A stretch of DNA of 64,000 nt from Brevibacillus daliensis (lineage in GTDB: Bacteria > Bacillota > Bacilli > Brevibacillales > Brevibacillaceae). The notes below the pieces were generated by a model. That model did no database searches and had not been told where the DNA came from. It was given only the letters and a program-made list of their open reading frames with translations. Shown in pieces: positions 36,516 to 46,357 of the stretch. Numbering within the stretch: position 1 is the stretch's first letter; every line of letters begins with the position of its first letter. Position numbers and translations under genes: made by a program. The DNA is taken from assembly GCF_021245735.1 (NCBI RefSeq), contig NZ_JAJISB010000006.1:186001-250000 (forward strand). The letters are read 5' to 3'.

Positions 36516-37310
36516 ATGAAGCTCATGGAGGAGAAAGAGTATTTTGAATGGTATTTGGAATATCGACTAATTAAAGACCGCCCTGGGTTACTTGGTGATT
36601 TAGCCTCCATGCTTGGTATGCTTAATATTAATATCGCAACCATTAATGGGGTCCAGACGAATACGCGGGGAATGTTATTATCAACAGATGATAATGATAA
36701 GATAGAAGTGTTGAGAAGTTTGTTATTAAAAGTTACCAACATCGAAATTAACAAGTTTCGTCCTCCGACGATGCTTGATCGTTTGGCCGTCCGTCATGGC
36801 CGCTATATCGAACGTGATTTGGAAGACAAAAAGACATTCCGTTTTATCCGCGATGAATTAGGGATTCTGGTTGATTTTCTGGCAGAACTGTTTAAAAAAG
36901 AAGGGAATCAGCTGATCGGGATTCGGGGAATGCCTCGCGTGGGTAAAACCGAATCAATGATTGCTGCTAGTGTTTCTTCCAATAAACGCTGGACATTTAT
37001 CTCATCTACTCTGCTCCGACAAACTGTTCGTAACTCGCTAACCATTGATGAAATGTCTCCCAATCATGTGTATCTAATCGATGGTATTGTCTCTACGATG
37101 AGATCTACCGAACGTCATCACAGTCTGTTACGTGAGATCATGGCAATGCCTGCAACAAAAGTGATTGAGCATCCTGATATTTTTGTCAGGGAAACAGAGT
37201 ATGAGTTGTCTGATTTCAATTACATCATTGAATTGAGACACCAACCAGATGAAGAGATTACATATGATCTGATTAATACGCGAGGTATTAATGACTTCGA
37301 GATGAATTAA
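36516..37310 (+). CDS. ymfK: DUF3388-family protein with P-loop (YmfK-like)
   Basis: 264 residues. The N-terminal 70 residues look like an ACT-type sensor (YRLIKDRPGLLGDLASMLGM), followed by a P-loop GIRGMPRVGKTES near residues 125-137 and a Walker-B-like YLIDGIV. The family is conserved in spore-forming Bacilli but has no known function. GGGAGA is only 4-5 bases before ATG; a second ATG lies 9 bases on. Fourteen bases separate it from the rodZ-like gene. Confidence 0.85.
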   Translation: MKLMEEKEYFEWYLEYRLIKDRPGLLGDLASMLGMLNINIATINGVQTNTRGMLLSTDDNDKIEVLRSLLLKVTNIEINKFRPPTMLDRLAVRHGRYIERDLEDKKTFRFIRDELGILVDFLAELFKKEGNQLIGIRGMPRVGKTESMIAASVSSNKRWTFISSTLLRQTVRNSLTIDEMSPNHVYLIDGIVSTMRSTERHHSLLREIMAMPATKVIEHPDIFVRETEYELSDFNYIIELRHQPDEEITYDLINTRGINDFEMN

Positions 37311-37323
37311 GGAGGGTAACCTT

Positions 37324-38211
37324 GTGTCAGAGCTCGGCCAAGTATTGAAGAGAGCCAGAGAAGAAAAAGGCATCTCACTTGAAGAAATTCAAAAAATGAC
37401 CAAAATCCAAACAAGATATCTGGAAGCGATCGAGCGGGGTCACTTTCATTTTTTACCTGGTCACTTTTACGCAAGGGCTTTTATTAAAAGCTATGCGGAA
37501 GCGGTTGGGTTAGACTCCACTGAAATCCTTGAACAATATCAATCTGAGTTGCCTGCTCAGCCAGCACCAGAACAAGTGGAAAGACTACAGAGACGCAATG
37601 TTGTAAAAAGAAGAATGCCGATTCAAACTGGTCGATGGGTTGCTCCAACACTTGTCATACTATTTGTCGTATTAGTAGCTGGACTGATATATGTGGCGGT
37701 TGTTAATGGTAATCAAACGGCTGCACCACCAGTAAAACCTTCTGATCAAACGATTGAAAAGAAACCGGGAGAAGGCTTACCACCTACTCCACCTCAGACA
37801 ACACCGCCAGTAACAACCCCAGGTACAGTTCCTGGAACAACGCCTGATCCAAATTTGACTTTGCCAGGAGAAGAAGGCGGAGCTTCGACCGTAAAGCTTG
37901 TTGAGGAGAAAAAAGGACATTACACGTTTGAAGTGGCTCAAGCAGATAAGATTTCTCTTACCGTAAAAACAACTGGAAGCAGTTGGGTTCGAGTACGAGA
38001 TAAAGCCGGAAAGAATCTGTACGAGTCAACGATGAAAGAAGGGCAAGAGCAGGTTGTAGAAGCTGGAGATACTGCTATATTACGTACTGGTAATTCCAGA
38101 GCGCTACAAATTATGGTTAATAACACACCGATTGATATGAGCCAAGTGAAAGATCAGACTACTAATCTGGAATTTAAGCTTGCTCCGACTACGGGAACGA
38201 CTACTCCCTAA
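37324..38211 (+). CDS. ymfM: RodZ-like membrane protein with N-terminal helix-turn-helix (YmfM-like)
   Basis: 295 residues. An N-terminal Cro-type helix-turn-helix (about 5-70, LGQVLKRAREEKGISLEEI) is followed by one membrane segment (about 104-126), a Pro/Thr-rich extracellular linker and a C-terminal DUF4115 beta domain with SWVRVRDKAGK. This is the RodZ layout: the cytoplasmic part binds MreB, the outside part helps the elongation machinery. The start is GTG at 37324 after AAGGAGGG. Confidence 0.9.
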   Translation: MSELGQVLKRAREEKGISLEEIQKMTKIQTRYLEAIERGHFHFLPGHFYARAFIKSYAEAVGLDSTEILEQYQSELPAQPAPEQVERLQRRNVVKRRMPIQTGRWVAPTLVILFVVLVAGLIYVAVVNGNQTAAPPVKPSDQTIEKKPGEGLPPTPPQTTPPVTTPGTVPGTTPDPNLTLPGEEGGASTVKLVEEKKGHYTFEVAQADKISLTVKTTGSSWVRVRDKAGKNLYESTMKEGQEQVVEAGDTAILRTGNSRALQIMVNNTPIDMSQVKDQTTNLEFKLAPTTGTTTP

Positions 38212-38233
38212 CGAGTAAATGATGAAGGAAATA

Positions 38234-38275
38234 GACAGCCGCCTTGAGCTAACACGCTTAAGCGGCTGTTTTTCT
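38234..38275 (+). terminator. Terminator after the rodZ-like gene
   Basis: ACAGCCGC and GCGGCTGT with further pairing (AGC/GCT) inside are followed by TTTTTC. Confidence 0.85.
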
Positions 38276-38281
38276 TTGACA

Positions 38282-38368
38282 GATAAGAATTTATAAAAAT
38301 TCTCATCTGCATAAGTGCAACTAAGGCTTTGCCTGTGCCAAAGGCTTGGCAAAGCCAAGTTTTCTAAT
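38282..38368. repeat. Intergenic repeat family 1, full copy A
   Basis: About 85 bases nearly identical in layout to 43944-44027: GATAAGAATTT hairpin, ATAAGTGCAACTAAGGCTTT, then GGCTTGGCAAAGCCAAGTTT. It contains two hairpins, with arms GAATTT/AAATTC and GGCTTTGCC/GGCAAAGCC. Confidence 0.8.
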
Positions 38369-38429
38369 CTGCAAACTCGTTAAGGTCCAACATGGTAGTA
38401 TGTACTGTTCTCTACACAATTAAGAGTGC

Positions 38430-38485
38430 GGAAAGTGCAAAAGGTCGTAGATGCTACGAAGTAGCTCATGGGTTGCACTTTTTAA
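38430..38485. repeat. Extended hairpin with terminator-like tail
   Basis: AAAGTGCAA at 38432 and TTGCACTTT at 38473 enclose a 32-base middle with its own GTAG/CTAC pairs and are followed by TT. No gene precedes it closely. Confidence 0.55.
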
Positions 38486-38495
38486 CTGTATAAGA

Positions 38496-38594
38496 ATGTA
38501 TAAACTTCTAGGCTTCGCTTCCTTATCCGCATGAAAAACATCCGCTAAAGAAGAACCAGCTTCTTCGAAAGACTTCGATAAGAAGTTTTTCTTA
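38496..38594. repeat. Intergenic repeat family 2, copy 1
   Basis: The core ACATCCGCTAAA...ACCA.CTTCTTCGAA...AGAAGTTTTTC is repeated at 48005-48064, after rny. Inside, CTTCTTCG and AGAAG can pair. Confidence 0.7.
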
Positions 38595-38712
38595 TCCGCA
38601 CTCTTTGCTGTGTAGCTAGGTAGGACCTTAAATAGTTCTGGACAAAAAATGTGCTTCTTCTGCAACGGGCTACTGTGGAAAAGCTCAAGAGAAACCAAAA
38701 CCAAAAGCCCGA

Positions 38713-38918
38713 AAAACCAGATTCTCTTTTCACACAGAGCGTCTTGGCGAAGCCCGACCCAGCGGAGCACTATTCATTGGCAAAAAGAAGCGAGACCCAG
38801 CAAGTCTTACAGTGAATACGTCGTTTTGAAGCTTCCTAGGGTGAATAGTGCGGAGCGGACAGTCAATCTTCATATGGGGCGAAGACTCTAGCGAAGTGTG
38901 AAAAGAGAATCTGGTTTT
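38713..38918. repeat. Long imperfect inverted repeat, about 206 bp
   Basis: The outer arms 38713-38735 and 38896-38918 are a perfect 23-bp inverted repeat (outer end AAAACCAGATTC, inner end CTCTTTTCACAC). A nested perfect 10-bp pair, GCACTATTCA at 38767 and TGAATAGTGC at 38842, shares the same centre, so the whole block can fold into one long hairpin. I see no transposase. The 38212-39086 interval as a whole contains no convincing gene. Confidence 0.8.
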
Positions 38919-39012
38919 CTCGCCGACAGCAGGAAGAAAACGATTTTTTTTTTATAAGTAAAACACGTACATTTATTAGAGAATTGGGAGTCTTTTGATA
39001 GAGATTCCCATT

Positions 39013-39042
39013 TTGACTAGTCGCCTAAGCATATATTATACT
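39013..39042 (+). promoter_or_regulatory. Candidate sigma-A promoter of rimO-pgsA-cinA
   Basis: TTGACT at 39013 and TATACT at 39037 are spaced by 18 bases, 45 bases ahead of the rimO start codon. Confidence 0.6.
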
Positions 39043-39086
39043 GATTAGGTGTATTTGGGCAGGATGAAGTATTGGAGGAAGAGTAA

Positions 39087-40430
39087 ATGACTGATAAATC
39101 AACATCCCGAGAGAAAGTTGCTATCGTAACCCTTGGTTGTGAGAAGAACCTAGTGGATTCAGATATGATGGCTCATCTGATCGATGATAAGGGATATGAA
39201 TTAGTGGATAATCCGGAAGAAGCTACAGTAGTAATCGTTAATACCTGTGGATTTATTGATGCAGCCAAGGAAGAATCGGTAAACAAGATATTAGATATGG
39301 CTGAGTTAAAAGAGAAAGGTAATCTGAAATCACTTGTGGTTGCAGGTTGTTTAACACAACGATATAAAGAAGATTTGCTCGATGAAATCCCGGAAGTAGA
39401 TGGAATCGTAGGAACCGGTGATTTTATGGCAATAACTAACGTAATAGAAGATACACTGGTTGGTAAAAGAACAAGTCTTGTTGGTAACCCGATCTTCAAT
39501 TATGAAGAGGTCATTAAACGAAAAGTGAAAGAAGGCACGTATACGACGTATATCAAAATTGCCGAGGGATGCGATAATGCCTGTACGTTCTGTAGTATTC
39601 CATTAATGCGTGGTAAGTTCCGGAGTCGTTCAATCGAATCTATTGTGGAAGAGGCGACATATCTTGCTTCCAAGGGAATTGTGGAGATCTCTTTGATCGC
39701 ACAGGATTCTACGAACTATGGAATGGATCTGTACGGTAAGATCATGCTGCCGGAGCTTCTTGACACACTTGCAAAGATTGATGGCATTGAATGGATTCGC
39801 TTGCATTATGCATACCCAGGATTCTTCTCAGATGAGTTGATCTCAACGTTTGCTAAAAATCCAAAAGTCTGCAAATATATTGATATGCCATTGCAACACT
39901 CAGAGGATCTGATTTTAAAACGGATGCGTCGTCCAGGACGTCAGACAGATATTCGCCAGCTAGTTGCCAAAATCAGAGCGCAAGTACCTGATGTAGCTCT
40001 ACGTACATCGCTGATTGTTGGTTTTCCTGGGGAGACAGAGGAAGAGTTCCAGAATCTCTGTGAGTTTGTAAAAGATATCAAGTTTGACCGACTGGGAGTC
40101 TTTACGTATTCAGAAGAAGATGATACACCAGCTACTCGTCTTCCTAACCAGATCGATGAAGAGGTTAAGGAAAAACGGGCTAATATTATTATGGAAATTC
40201 AACGTCAAATTGCAAATGAAAAAAATGGACAGTACGTTGGGAAAGAACTAGATGTATTGGTCGAGAAGTACGAAGGACGGAATAATGTACACGTAGGACG
40301 TACTCAATATGATGCACCTGAAATAGACGGTGAAGTTTTTATTTCCAATTATAATGGAGAGCTTGGAAAGATTGTGAAAGTGAGAATAACACATTCTTAC
40401 GATTATGATCTAGCTGGGGAGGTTATTTAG
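39087..40430 (+). CDS. rimO: Ribosomal protein S12 methylthiotransferase RimO
   Basis: A radical-SAM enzyme that adds a methylthio group to an aspartate of ribosomal protein S12. 447 residues: the N-terminal UPF0004 domain with LGCEKNLVDSDMM, the radical SAM cysteines C162, C166 and C169 (GCDNACTFC), and a C-terminal TRAM domain. The KNLVDS motif distinguishes RimO from MiaB. GGAGGAAGAG precedes ATG. pgsA begins 3 bases after the stop. B. subtilis lacks a RimO at this site; several other Bacilli carry one between ymfM and pgsA. Confidence 0.93.
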   Translation: MTDKSTSREKVAIVTLGCEKNLVDSDMMAHLIDDKGYELVDNPEEATVVIVNTCGFIDAAKEESVNKILDMAELKEKGNLKSLVVAGCLTQRYKEDLLDEIPEVDGIVGTGDFMAITNVIEDTLVGKRTSLVGNPIFNYEEVIKRKVKEGTYTTYIKIAEGCDNACTFCSIPLMRGKFRSRSIESIVEEATYLASKGIVEISLIAQDSTNYGMDLYGKIMLPELLDTLAKIDGIEWIRLHYAYPGFFSDELISTFAKNPKVCKYIDMPLQHSEDLILKRMRRPGRQTDIRQLVAKIRAQVPDVALRTSLIVGFPGETEEEFQNLCEFVKDIKFDRLGVFTYSEEDDTPATRLPNQIDEEVKEKRANIIMEIQRQIANEKNGQYVGKELDVLVEKYEGRNNVHVGRTQYDAPEIDGEVFISNYNGELGKIVKVRITHSYDYDLAGEVI

Positions 40431-40433
40431 CTA

Positions 40434-41009
40434 ATGAATCTTGCTAACCGCATCACGCTGGCCAGAATTTTTCTGGTCCCTGTCGTCATGTTTTTTCTAT
40501 TAGTTGAATACAAATTTGGCACATTTACCATCGGACAATTAACTATGACGTACAATGAGCTGATTGCGGCTCTCGTATTTATTCTGGCTGCCAGTACAGA
40601 TGGTCTGGATGGATACATTGCACGTAAACGCAAGATTGTAACGAATTTAGGGAAATTTTTAGATCCACTGGCTGATAAACTACTGGTTTCGGCTGCGCTA
40701 ATCTCTTTGGTTGAAATGCAGCGCATTGAAGCTTGGGTAGTTATTGTCATTATTAGTAGAGAGTTTGCTGTTACTGGGCTTCGAATGATTGCATCTGCTG
40801 AAGGTAAAGTAATCGCTGCTAGTGCCATGGGTAAAATTAAAACCTGGGTACAAATTGTAGCTATCACTGTCTTAATGATGAATAATTTTCCGTTCGAAAT
40901 AGTGGGAATTCCATTCGATAAAATTGCAGTTTGGGCAATGGTTTTAATTACGTTATACTCTGGATATGACTATTTCTCCAAAAATCGTAATATCATTCAA
41001 TATTCATAA
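40434..41009 (+). CDS. pgsA: CDP-diacylglycerol--glycerol-3-phosphate 3-phosphatidyltransferase
   Basis: Makes phosphatidylglycerol phosphate, the first committed step to phosphatidylglycerol and cardiolipin. 191 residues, several membrane segments. The CDP-alcohol phosphotransferase signature begins at Asp56: DGLDGYIAR, then GKFLDPLADK. Starts 3 bases after the rimO stop with GGGGAGG inside the rimO end. Confidence 0.95.
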   Translation: MNLANRITLARIFLVPVVMFFLLVEYKFGTFTIGQLTMTYNELIAALVFILAASTDGLDGYIARKRKIVTNLGKFLDPLADKLLVSAALISLVEMQRIEAWVVIVIISREFAVTGLRMIASAEGKVIAASAMGKIKTWVQIVAITVLMMNNFPFEIVGIPFDKIAVWAMVLITLYSGYDYFSKNRNIIQYS

Positions 41010-41030
41010 AGAGAAACGGGATGAAGAGTG

Positions 41031-42275
41031 ATGAAAGCGGAAATTATAGCGGTGGGGACTGAGTTACTACTCGGGCAAATTGCTAATACGAATGCACAAT
41101 ATTTATCTCAGAAGCTTGCAGAAGCGGGAATAAATGTTTATTACCATGTTACGGTTGGGGATAATTCTGAACGCTTAAAGCAAGTAATTGAACGTGCAAA
41201 ATCACGTTCCGATCTCATCATTTTTTCTGGGGGGTTAGGTCCTACCCAGGATGATATAACAAAAGAAGTTATAGCTGAACACTTAGGCACAAAGCTCGTT
41301 ACGAATGAAAAAGCTTTGCAAAATATCCTTGAATCTTTCAAGCGCCGCGGGATGATTATGACGGAAAATAATCGCAAACAAGCACTTGTTATTGAGGATT
41401 CTATTGTGTTTGACAATGATTTCGGGATGGCACCAGGTATGGGGATAACGCATGATGGCACAACCTACGCCTTGTTGCCTGGGCCTCCTAGTGAGTTATA
41501 TCCAATGGTTCAAAACTATATGATGCCGTTTTTAACTTCTTTAGAGAAGGAAGACCAGGTGTTTTATTCCCGTGTTCTTTGTTTCTTTGGAATTGGAGAA
41601 TCGTTACTCGAAGATAAGCTGATTGATTTAATTGAGCAACAGTCTAATCCAACAATTGCACCGTATGCAAAAGAATATGAGGTAACGTTACGCATTACTG
41701 CACGTGCTGCAACCATTAGTGAAGCTGATGCAATGCTGGATCAGGTAGAAAACACGATTCGTGAACGTGTTGGTGAGCATATTTATGCAATTGGGGAAAC
41801 ATCCTTGCAACAAGTGCTATATGATAAATTGCTTACGACTCACAAAACGATTGCTCTGGCTGAAAGCTGTACAGGAGGCACCGTTTCCAGGTTAATTACT
41901 TCCATTCCTGGTGCTGCTCAGATTTTCAATGGTGGCGTGGTATGTTACTCCAACCTGGTGAAAAACAAGTATCTGGGTGTACCTGAAGAGGTACTGAATA
42001 AGCACGGTGCAGTGAGCGAAGAAACAGCGCGGATCATGGCTGAAAATATTCGAGAAAATATGCAAACCTCATATGGTATCTCAATTACAGGGGTTGCAGG
42101 ACCTGATACTTCAGAAGGGAAGCCAGTGGGGCTTGTTTACATTGGAATTGCATGTGAAGGATTACCAACTGTGGTCAAAAAGTTACATTTATCAGGACAA
42201 CGTTCCACTATTATTGGTCGGGTAGCTAAGTATGTCTTGTTCTATACTCTGCAACATTTGCGTTGCAATGAATAA
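41031..42275 (+). CDS. cinA: CinA: competence/damage-inducible protein with nicotinamide-nucleotide amidase domain
   Basis: 414 residues. The N-terminal MoCF-like domain (GTELLLGQIANTNAQ, FSGGLGPTQDD) hydrolyses ADP-ribose-type nucleotides in homologues, and the C-terminal PncC domain (LAESCTGGTVSR, SITGVAGPD) deamidates nicotinamide mononucleotide. ATG at 41031 follows GAAGAG; a GTG 3 bases upstream is in frame. In Bacillus it directly precedes recA; here a helicase gene lies between. Confidence 0.93.
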   Translation: MKAEIIAVGTELLLGQIANTNAQYLSQKLAEAGINVYYHVTVGDNSERLKQVIERAKSRSDLIIFSGGLGPTQDDITKEVIAEHLGTKLVTNEKALQNILESFKRRGMIMTENNRKQALVIEDSIVFDNDFGMAPGMGITHDGTTYALLPGPPSELYPMVQNYMMPFLTSLEKEDQVFYSRVLCFFGIGESLLEDKLIDLIEQQSNPTIAPYAKEYEVTLRITARAATISEADAMLDQVENTIRERVGEHIYAIGETSLQQVLYDKLLTTHKTIALAESCTGGTVSRLITSIPGAAQIFNGGVVCYSNLVKNKYLGVPEEVLNKHGAVSEETARIMAENIRENMQTSYGISITGVAGPDTSEGKPVGLVYIGIACEGLPTVVKKLHLSGQRSTIIGRVAKYVLFYTLQHLRCNE

Positions 42276-42290
42276 AGAAAGGTGACATTT

Positions 42291-43877
<1,587 letters not shown>

Positions 43878-43891
43878 TTGCTATGATAAAA

Positions 43892-43940
43892 GAGGAAAAG
43901 GTTTTTTTCTGAGTTGATTCTCGGGAAAAAACCTTTTTTG
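43892..43940 (+). terminator. Terminator after the helicase gene
   Basis: AAAAGGTTTTTT and AAAAAACCTTTT pair with an inner GAG/CTC, followed by T. Confidence 0.85.
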
Positions 43941-43943
43941 ATT

Positions 43944-44027
43944 GATAGGAATTTATCAAAATTCTATCTGTATAAGTGCAACTAAGGCTTTACCCGCACC
44001 AGAGGCTTGGCAAATTCAAGTTTTCTA
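43944..44027. repeat. Intergenic repeat family 1, full copy B
   Basis: Aligned end to end with 38282-38368 at roughly 80 percent identity by eye: GATAGGAATTT hairpin, ATAAGTGCAACTAAGGCTTT, GGCTTGGCAAA, AAGTTTTCTAA. The second hairpin arm is partly decayed (AAATTC in place of AAAGCC). Confidence 0.8.
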
Positions 44028-44039
44028 ACAGAATCAGAA

Positions 44040-44155
44040 CGTATTTTGTCTTAGTGAAAATCATTTCCAAATGGCGGAGGATACTCGAAAAATGGCGTCT
44101 GAATTGGCTTTTAGATGCTTGGCAAACACCTGTTTTGGCTGGAAGACAAAATACG
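44040..44155. repeat. 13-bp inverted repeat upstream of recA
   Basis: CGTATTTTGTCTT at 44040-44052 and AAGACAAAATACG at 44143-44155 are exact inverted copies 90 bases apart. The right arm touches the SOS box. Confidence 0.7.
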
Positions 44156-44167
44156 AATATTTGTTCG
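44154..44167 (+). promoter_or_regulatory. LexA (SOS) box of recA
   Basis: CGAATATTTGTTCG differs at one base from the Gram-positive consensus CGAACRNRYGTTCG. It lies about 90 bases ahead of recA and 12 bases upstream of a -35 TTGTAA (44179) with -10 TATGAT (44201). Confidence 0.8.
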
Positions 44168-44254
44168 CGAAAAATACTTGTAATGACCTCTATCTCGATG
44201 TATGATAAATACAGAAGAAAAAAGTTGGAAGGTACGAGAAAGGGAGTGTCGTGA

Positions 44255-45313
44255 TTGTCAGATCGTCGCGCTGCATTAGAGAGTGCATTACGTCAAATAG
44301 AAAAGCAATTTGGTAAAGGTTCCATTATGAAAATGGGAGAAATGGCAAATACCCAGGTTTCCACTATCTCAACCGGTGCACTTGCTCTAGATATTGCCTT
44401 AGGTGTTGGCGGTTTCCCGCGCGGCCGAATTATCGAAGTATATGGACCTGAGTCTTCCGGTAAAACAACTGTAGCACTGCATGCGATTGCAGAGGTACAA
44501 AAGCAAGGTGGACAAGCTGCGTTTATTGATGCAGAACATGCTCTTGACCCTGTGTATGCGGCTAAGCTCGGTGTAAATATAGAAGAATTGTTACTTTCCC
44601 AACCAGATACAGGTGAACAGGCACTTGAAATTGCTGAAGCACTTGTTCGTTCTGGCGCGGTTGATATTATCGTAATTGACTCTGTTGCTGCCTTGGTGCC
44701 AAAAGCAGAGATTGAAGGCGACATGGGTGATTCTCACGTAGGTTTGCAGGCACGTTTGATGTCTCAAGCTTTGCGTAAGCTGTCCGGCGCAATCAATAAG
44801 TCTAAGACGATTACAATCTTTATTAACCAACTTCGTGAAAAAGTGGGAGTAATGTTTGGTAACCCTGAAACGACACCAGGTGGTCGTGCACTGAAATTCT
44901 ACGCTAGTGTTCGACTTGATGTTCGTAAAGCAGAAAGTATCAAGCAAGGTAATGATATTGTAGGTACAAAAACCAAGATTAAAGTAGTAAAAAATAAAGT
45001 AGCTCCTCCGTTTAAAACGGCAGAGGTTGATATTATGTACGGAGAAGGTATCTCCAAGGAAGGTAGCGTCCTTGATATTGGGGCTGAATTGGACATTGTA
45101 GCGAAGAGTGGTGCCTGGTATGCATTCAATGAAGAGCGTCTGGGGCAAGGCCGTGAGAATGCGAAGATGTTCCTCAAGGAAAATACTGCAGTTGCTACCC
45201 AAATCGAAGGGAAGATTCGTGAGTACTACAGCTTGAACCCTAATTCTGTCCCTGTGGGTGAGGAAGAGCATGATCCAGAACAGGACGAAGAACCAACCTT
45301 CGATCTTGAATAA
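44255..45313 (+). CDS. recA: RecA recombinase
   Basis: Forms filaments on single-stranded DNA, drives strand exchange and triggers LexA self-cleavage. 352 residues: N-terminal [13 protein letters not shown], Walker [10 protein letters not shown] at about 65-73, Walker [19 protein letters not shown], loop L2 [20 protein letters not shown]. Acidic C-terminal tail. The start is TTG at 44255 with AAAGGGAGTG upstream. Regulated by the SOS box described above. Confidence 0.97.
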   Translation: MSDRRAALESALRQIEKQFGKGSIMKMGEMANTQVSTISTGALALDIALGVGGFPRGRIIEVYGPESSGKTTVALHAIAEVQKQGGQAAFIDAEHALDPVYAAKLGVNIEELLLSQPDTGEQALEIAEALVRSGAVDIIVIDSVAALVPKAEIEGDMGDSHVGLQARLMSQALRKLSGAINKSKTITIFINQLREKVGVMFGNPETTPGGRALKFYASVRLDVRKAESIKQGNDIVGTKTKIKVVKNKVAPPFKTAEVDIMYGEGISKEGSVLDIGAELDIVAKSGAWYAFNEERLGQGRENAKMFLKENTAVATQIEGKIREYYSLNPNSVPVGEEEHDPEQDEEPTFDLE

Positions 45314-45326
45314 TATCGAAAGAGAA

Positions 45327-45360
45327 CATAAGCCCGTCGCCTACTCGACGGGCTTATGTT
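45327..45360 (+). terminator. Terminator between recA and recX
   Basis: CATAAGCCCGTCG and CGACGGGCTTATG form a perfect 13-bp stem around 6 bases, followed by TT. Confidence 0.85.
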
Positions 45361-45379
45361 TAATTGTAGAGGAGGGCCC

Positions 45380-46036
45380 ATGATTACAGGGGGAATCATC
45401 ACGGCAGTAAAGAAAGATCCCAAAAAGAAATTCTATTATCGAATCGATATAAATGAAGAATATGCTTTTGATGTACATGAAGATATCTTTATTAAATATC
45501 AGCTAACCAAAGGAAAAGAAATTGATAACAATTTTTATGTAGAGGTTTTGCAAGCGGAAGAAGAGAATAAAGCATATCTTTCGGCGATTCGATATTTGGG
45601 ATACCGACCCAGAACCGCCTATCAACTGGAACAATACTTAATAGATAAGGAATTTTCTCCTGGACTGGCAGAAAAGGTAACGGAGCGTTGCACGAAGCAA
45701 GGATACATCAATGACCAGCAATTCGCGGAGAAGTGGATAGAAGAACGATTGCGTTTAAAACCAAGGGGCAGTTATATGCTCCGTATGGAGTTAAAGCAAA
45801 AAGGTATCTCATCACATATTATTGACCGAGCGCTTGGAGAGGTAGAATTTGAAGAAGAGGTAGAAGCAGCACGAACTTTGCTTCGAGCTAAGATAGCTAA
45901 ATTACGAGGGGAATTTGACCCGAAGATTGAGCAAAAAACACTCCAATTCCTCATTCGAAAGGGCTTCTCACATTCAATCGTTCAAAAGCTTCGTAATGAA
46001 TGGCGATCTGGTCAGCTCCCGGGTGAGATAGATTAA
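45380..46036 (+). CDS. recX: Regulatory protein RecX
   Basis: Modulates RecA filaments. 218 residues made of helical three-helix repeats: YLGYRPRTAYQLEQYLIDK, INDQQFAEKWIEERLRLKPRG, and LIRKGFSHSIVQKL. ATG at 45380 is preceded by GAGGAGGG; the frame is open for 24 more bases but that part belongs to the terminator. Location right after recA supports the call. Confidence 0.92.
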   Translation: MITGGIITAVKKDPKKKFYYRIDINEEYAFDVHEDIFIKYQLTKGKEIDNNFYVEVLQAEEENKAYLSAIRYLGYRPRTAYQLEQYLIDKEFSPGLAEKVTERCTKQGYINDQQFAEKWIEERLRLKPRGSYMLRMELKQKGISSHIIDRALGEVEFEEEVEAARTLLRAKIAKLRGEFDPKIEQKTLQFLIRKGFSHSIVQKLRNEWRSGQLPGEID

Positions 46037-46080
46037 GGGATACATTCAAATGACAAATTGAGAAGCGAATTGGCAAATCC

Positions 46081-46110
46081 TTGACAAGGCTTGTTTGCAA
46101 ATAATAAAAT
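46081..46110 (+). promoter_or_regulatory. Candidate sigma-A promoter of rny
   Basis: A perfect TTGACA at 46081 and TAAAAT at 46105 are separated by 18 bases, giving a leader of roughly 240 bases. Confidence 0.6.
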
Positions 46111-46172
46111 AGGTTTATGTTTACTTGATGTACCTTAACTTTTTTACTTATTTTGTAAATCCATAACTGAAA

Positions 46173-46238
46173 CATCCATGAGCCTATCATGTATGTGTCG
46201 ACCGAACTGAATCGGTCTTGTTTTTTAGGCTATGGATG
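46173..46238 (+). promoter_or_regulatory. Structured leader of rny with terminator-like inner hairpin
   Basis: CATCCATGAGCCTA (46173) pairs with TAGGCTATGGATG (46226) with one bulge. Inside lies GACCGA/TCGGTC (46200-46217) followed by TTGTTTTTT. The remaining sequence of 46037-46357 has no gene. Confidence 0.5.
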
Positions 46239-46357
46239 CCAATTGTTTCCTATTTGTCTAATTTCAATTCGGAAATGGACAAGCGGGACTCATCAGAAAA
46301 GAATGAAGTGCATGAACGCATAAGTCAATAATCAAAGGAGGTGTAAGAGAAAAACGT

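Noticed and set aside
38649-38891. An 80-codon plus-strand reading frame within the repeat-rich zone before rimO
   Set aside because: It is built from the long inverted repeat, has no ribosome site and looks like no known protein.
43976-44254. A 92-codon plus-strand reading frame directly upstream of recA
   Set aside because: It runs through the family 1 repeat, the inverted repeat, the LexA box and the recA promoter, has no ribosome site and resembles no family.
44591-45271. A 226-codon minus-strand reading frame opposite recA
   Set aside because: It is a long shadow of the highly conserved recA coding frame with no ribosome site or recognisable domain.
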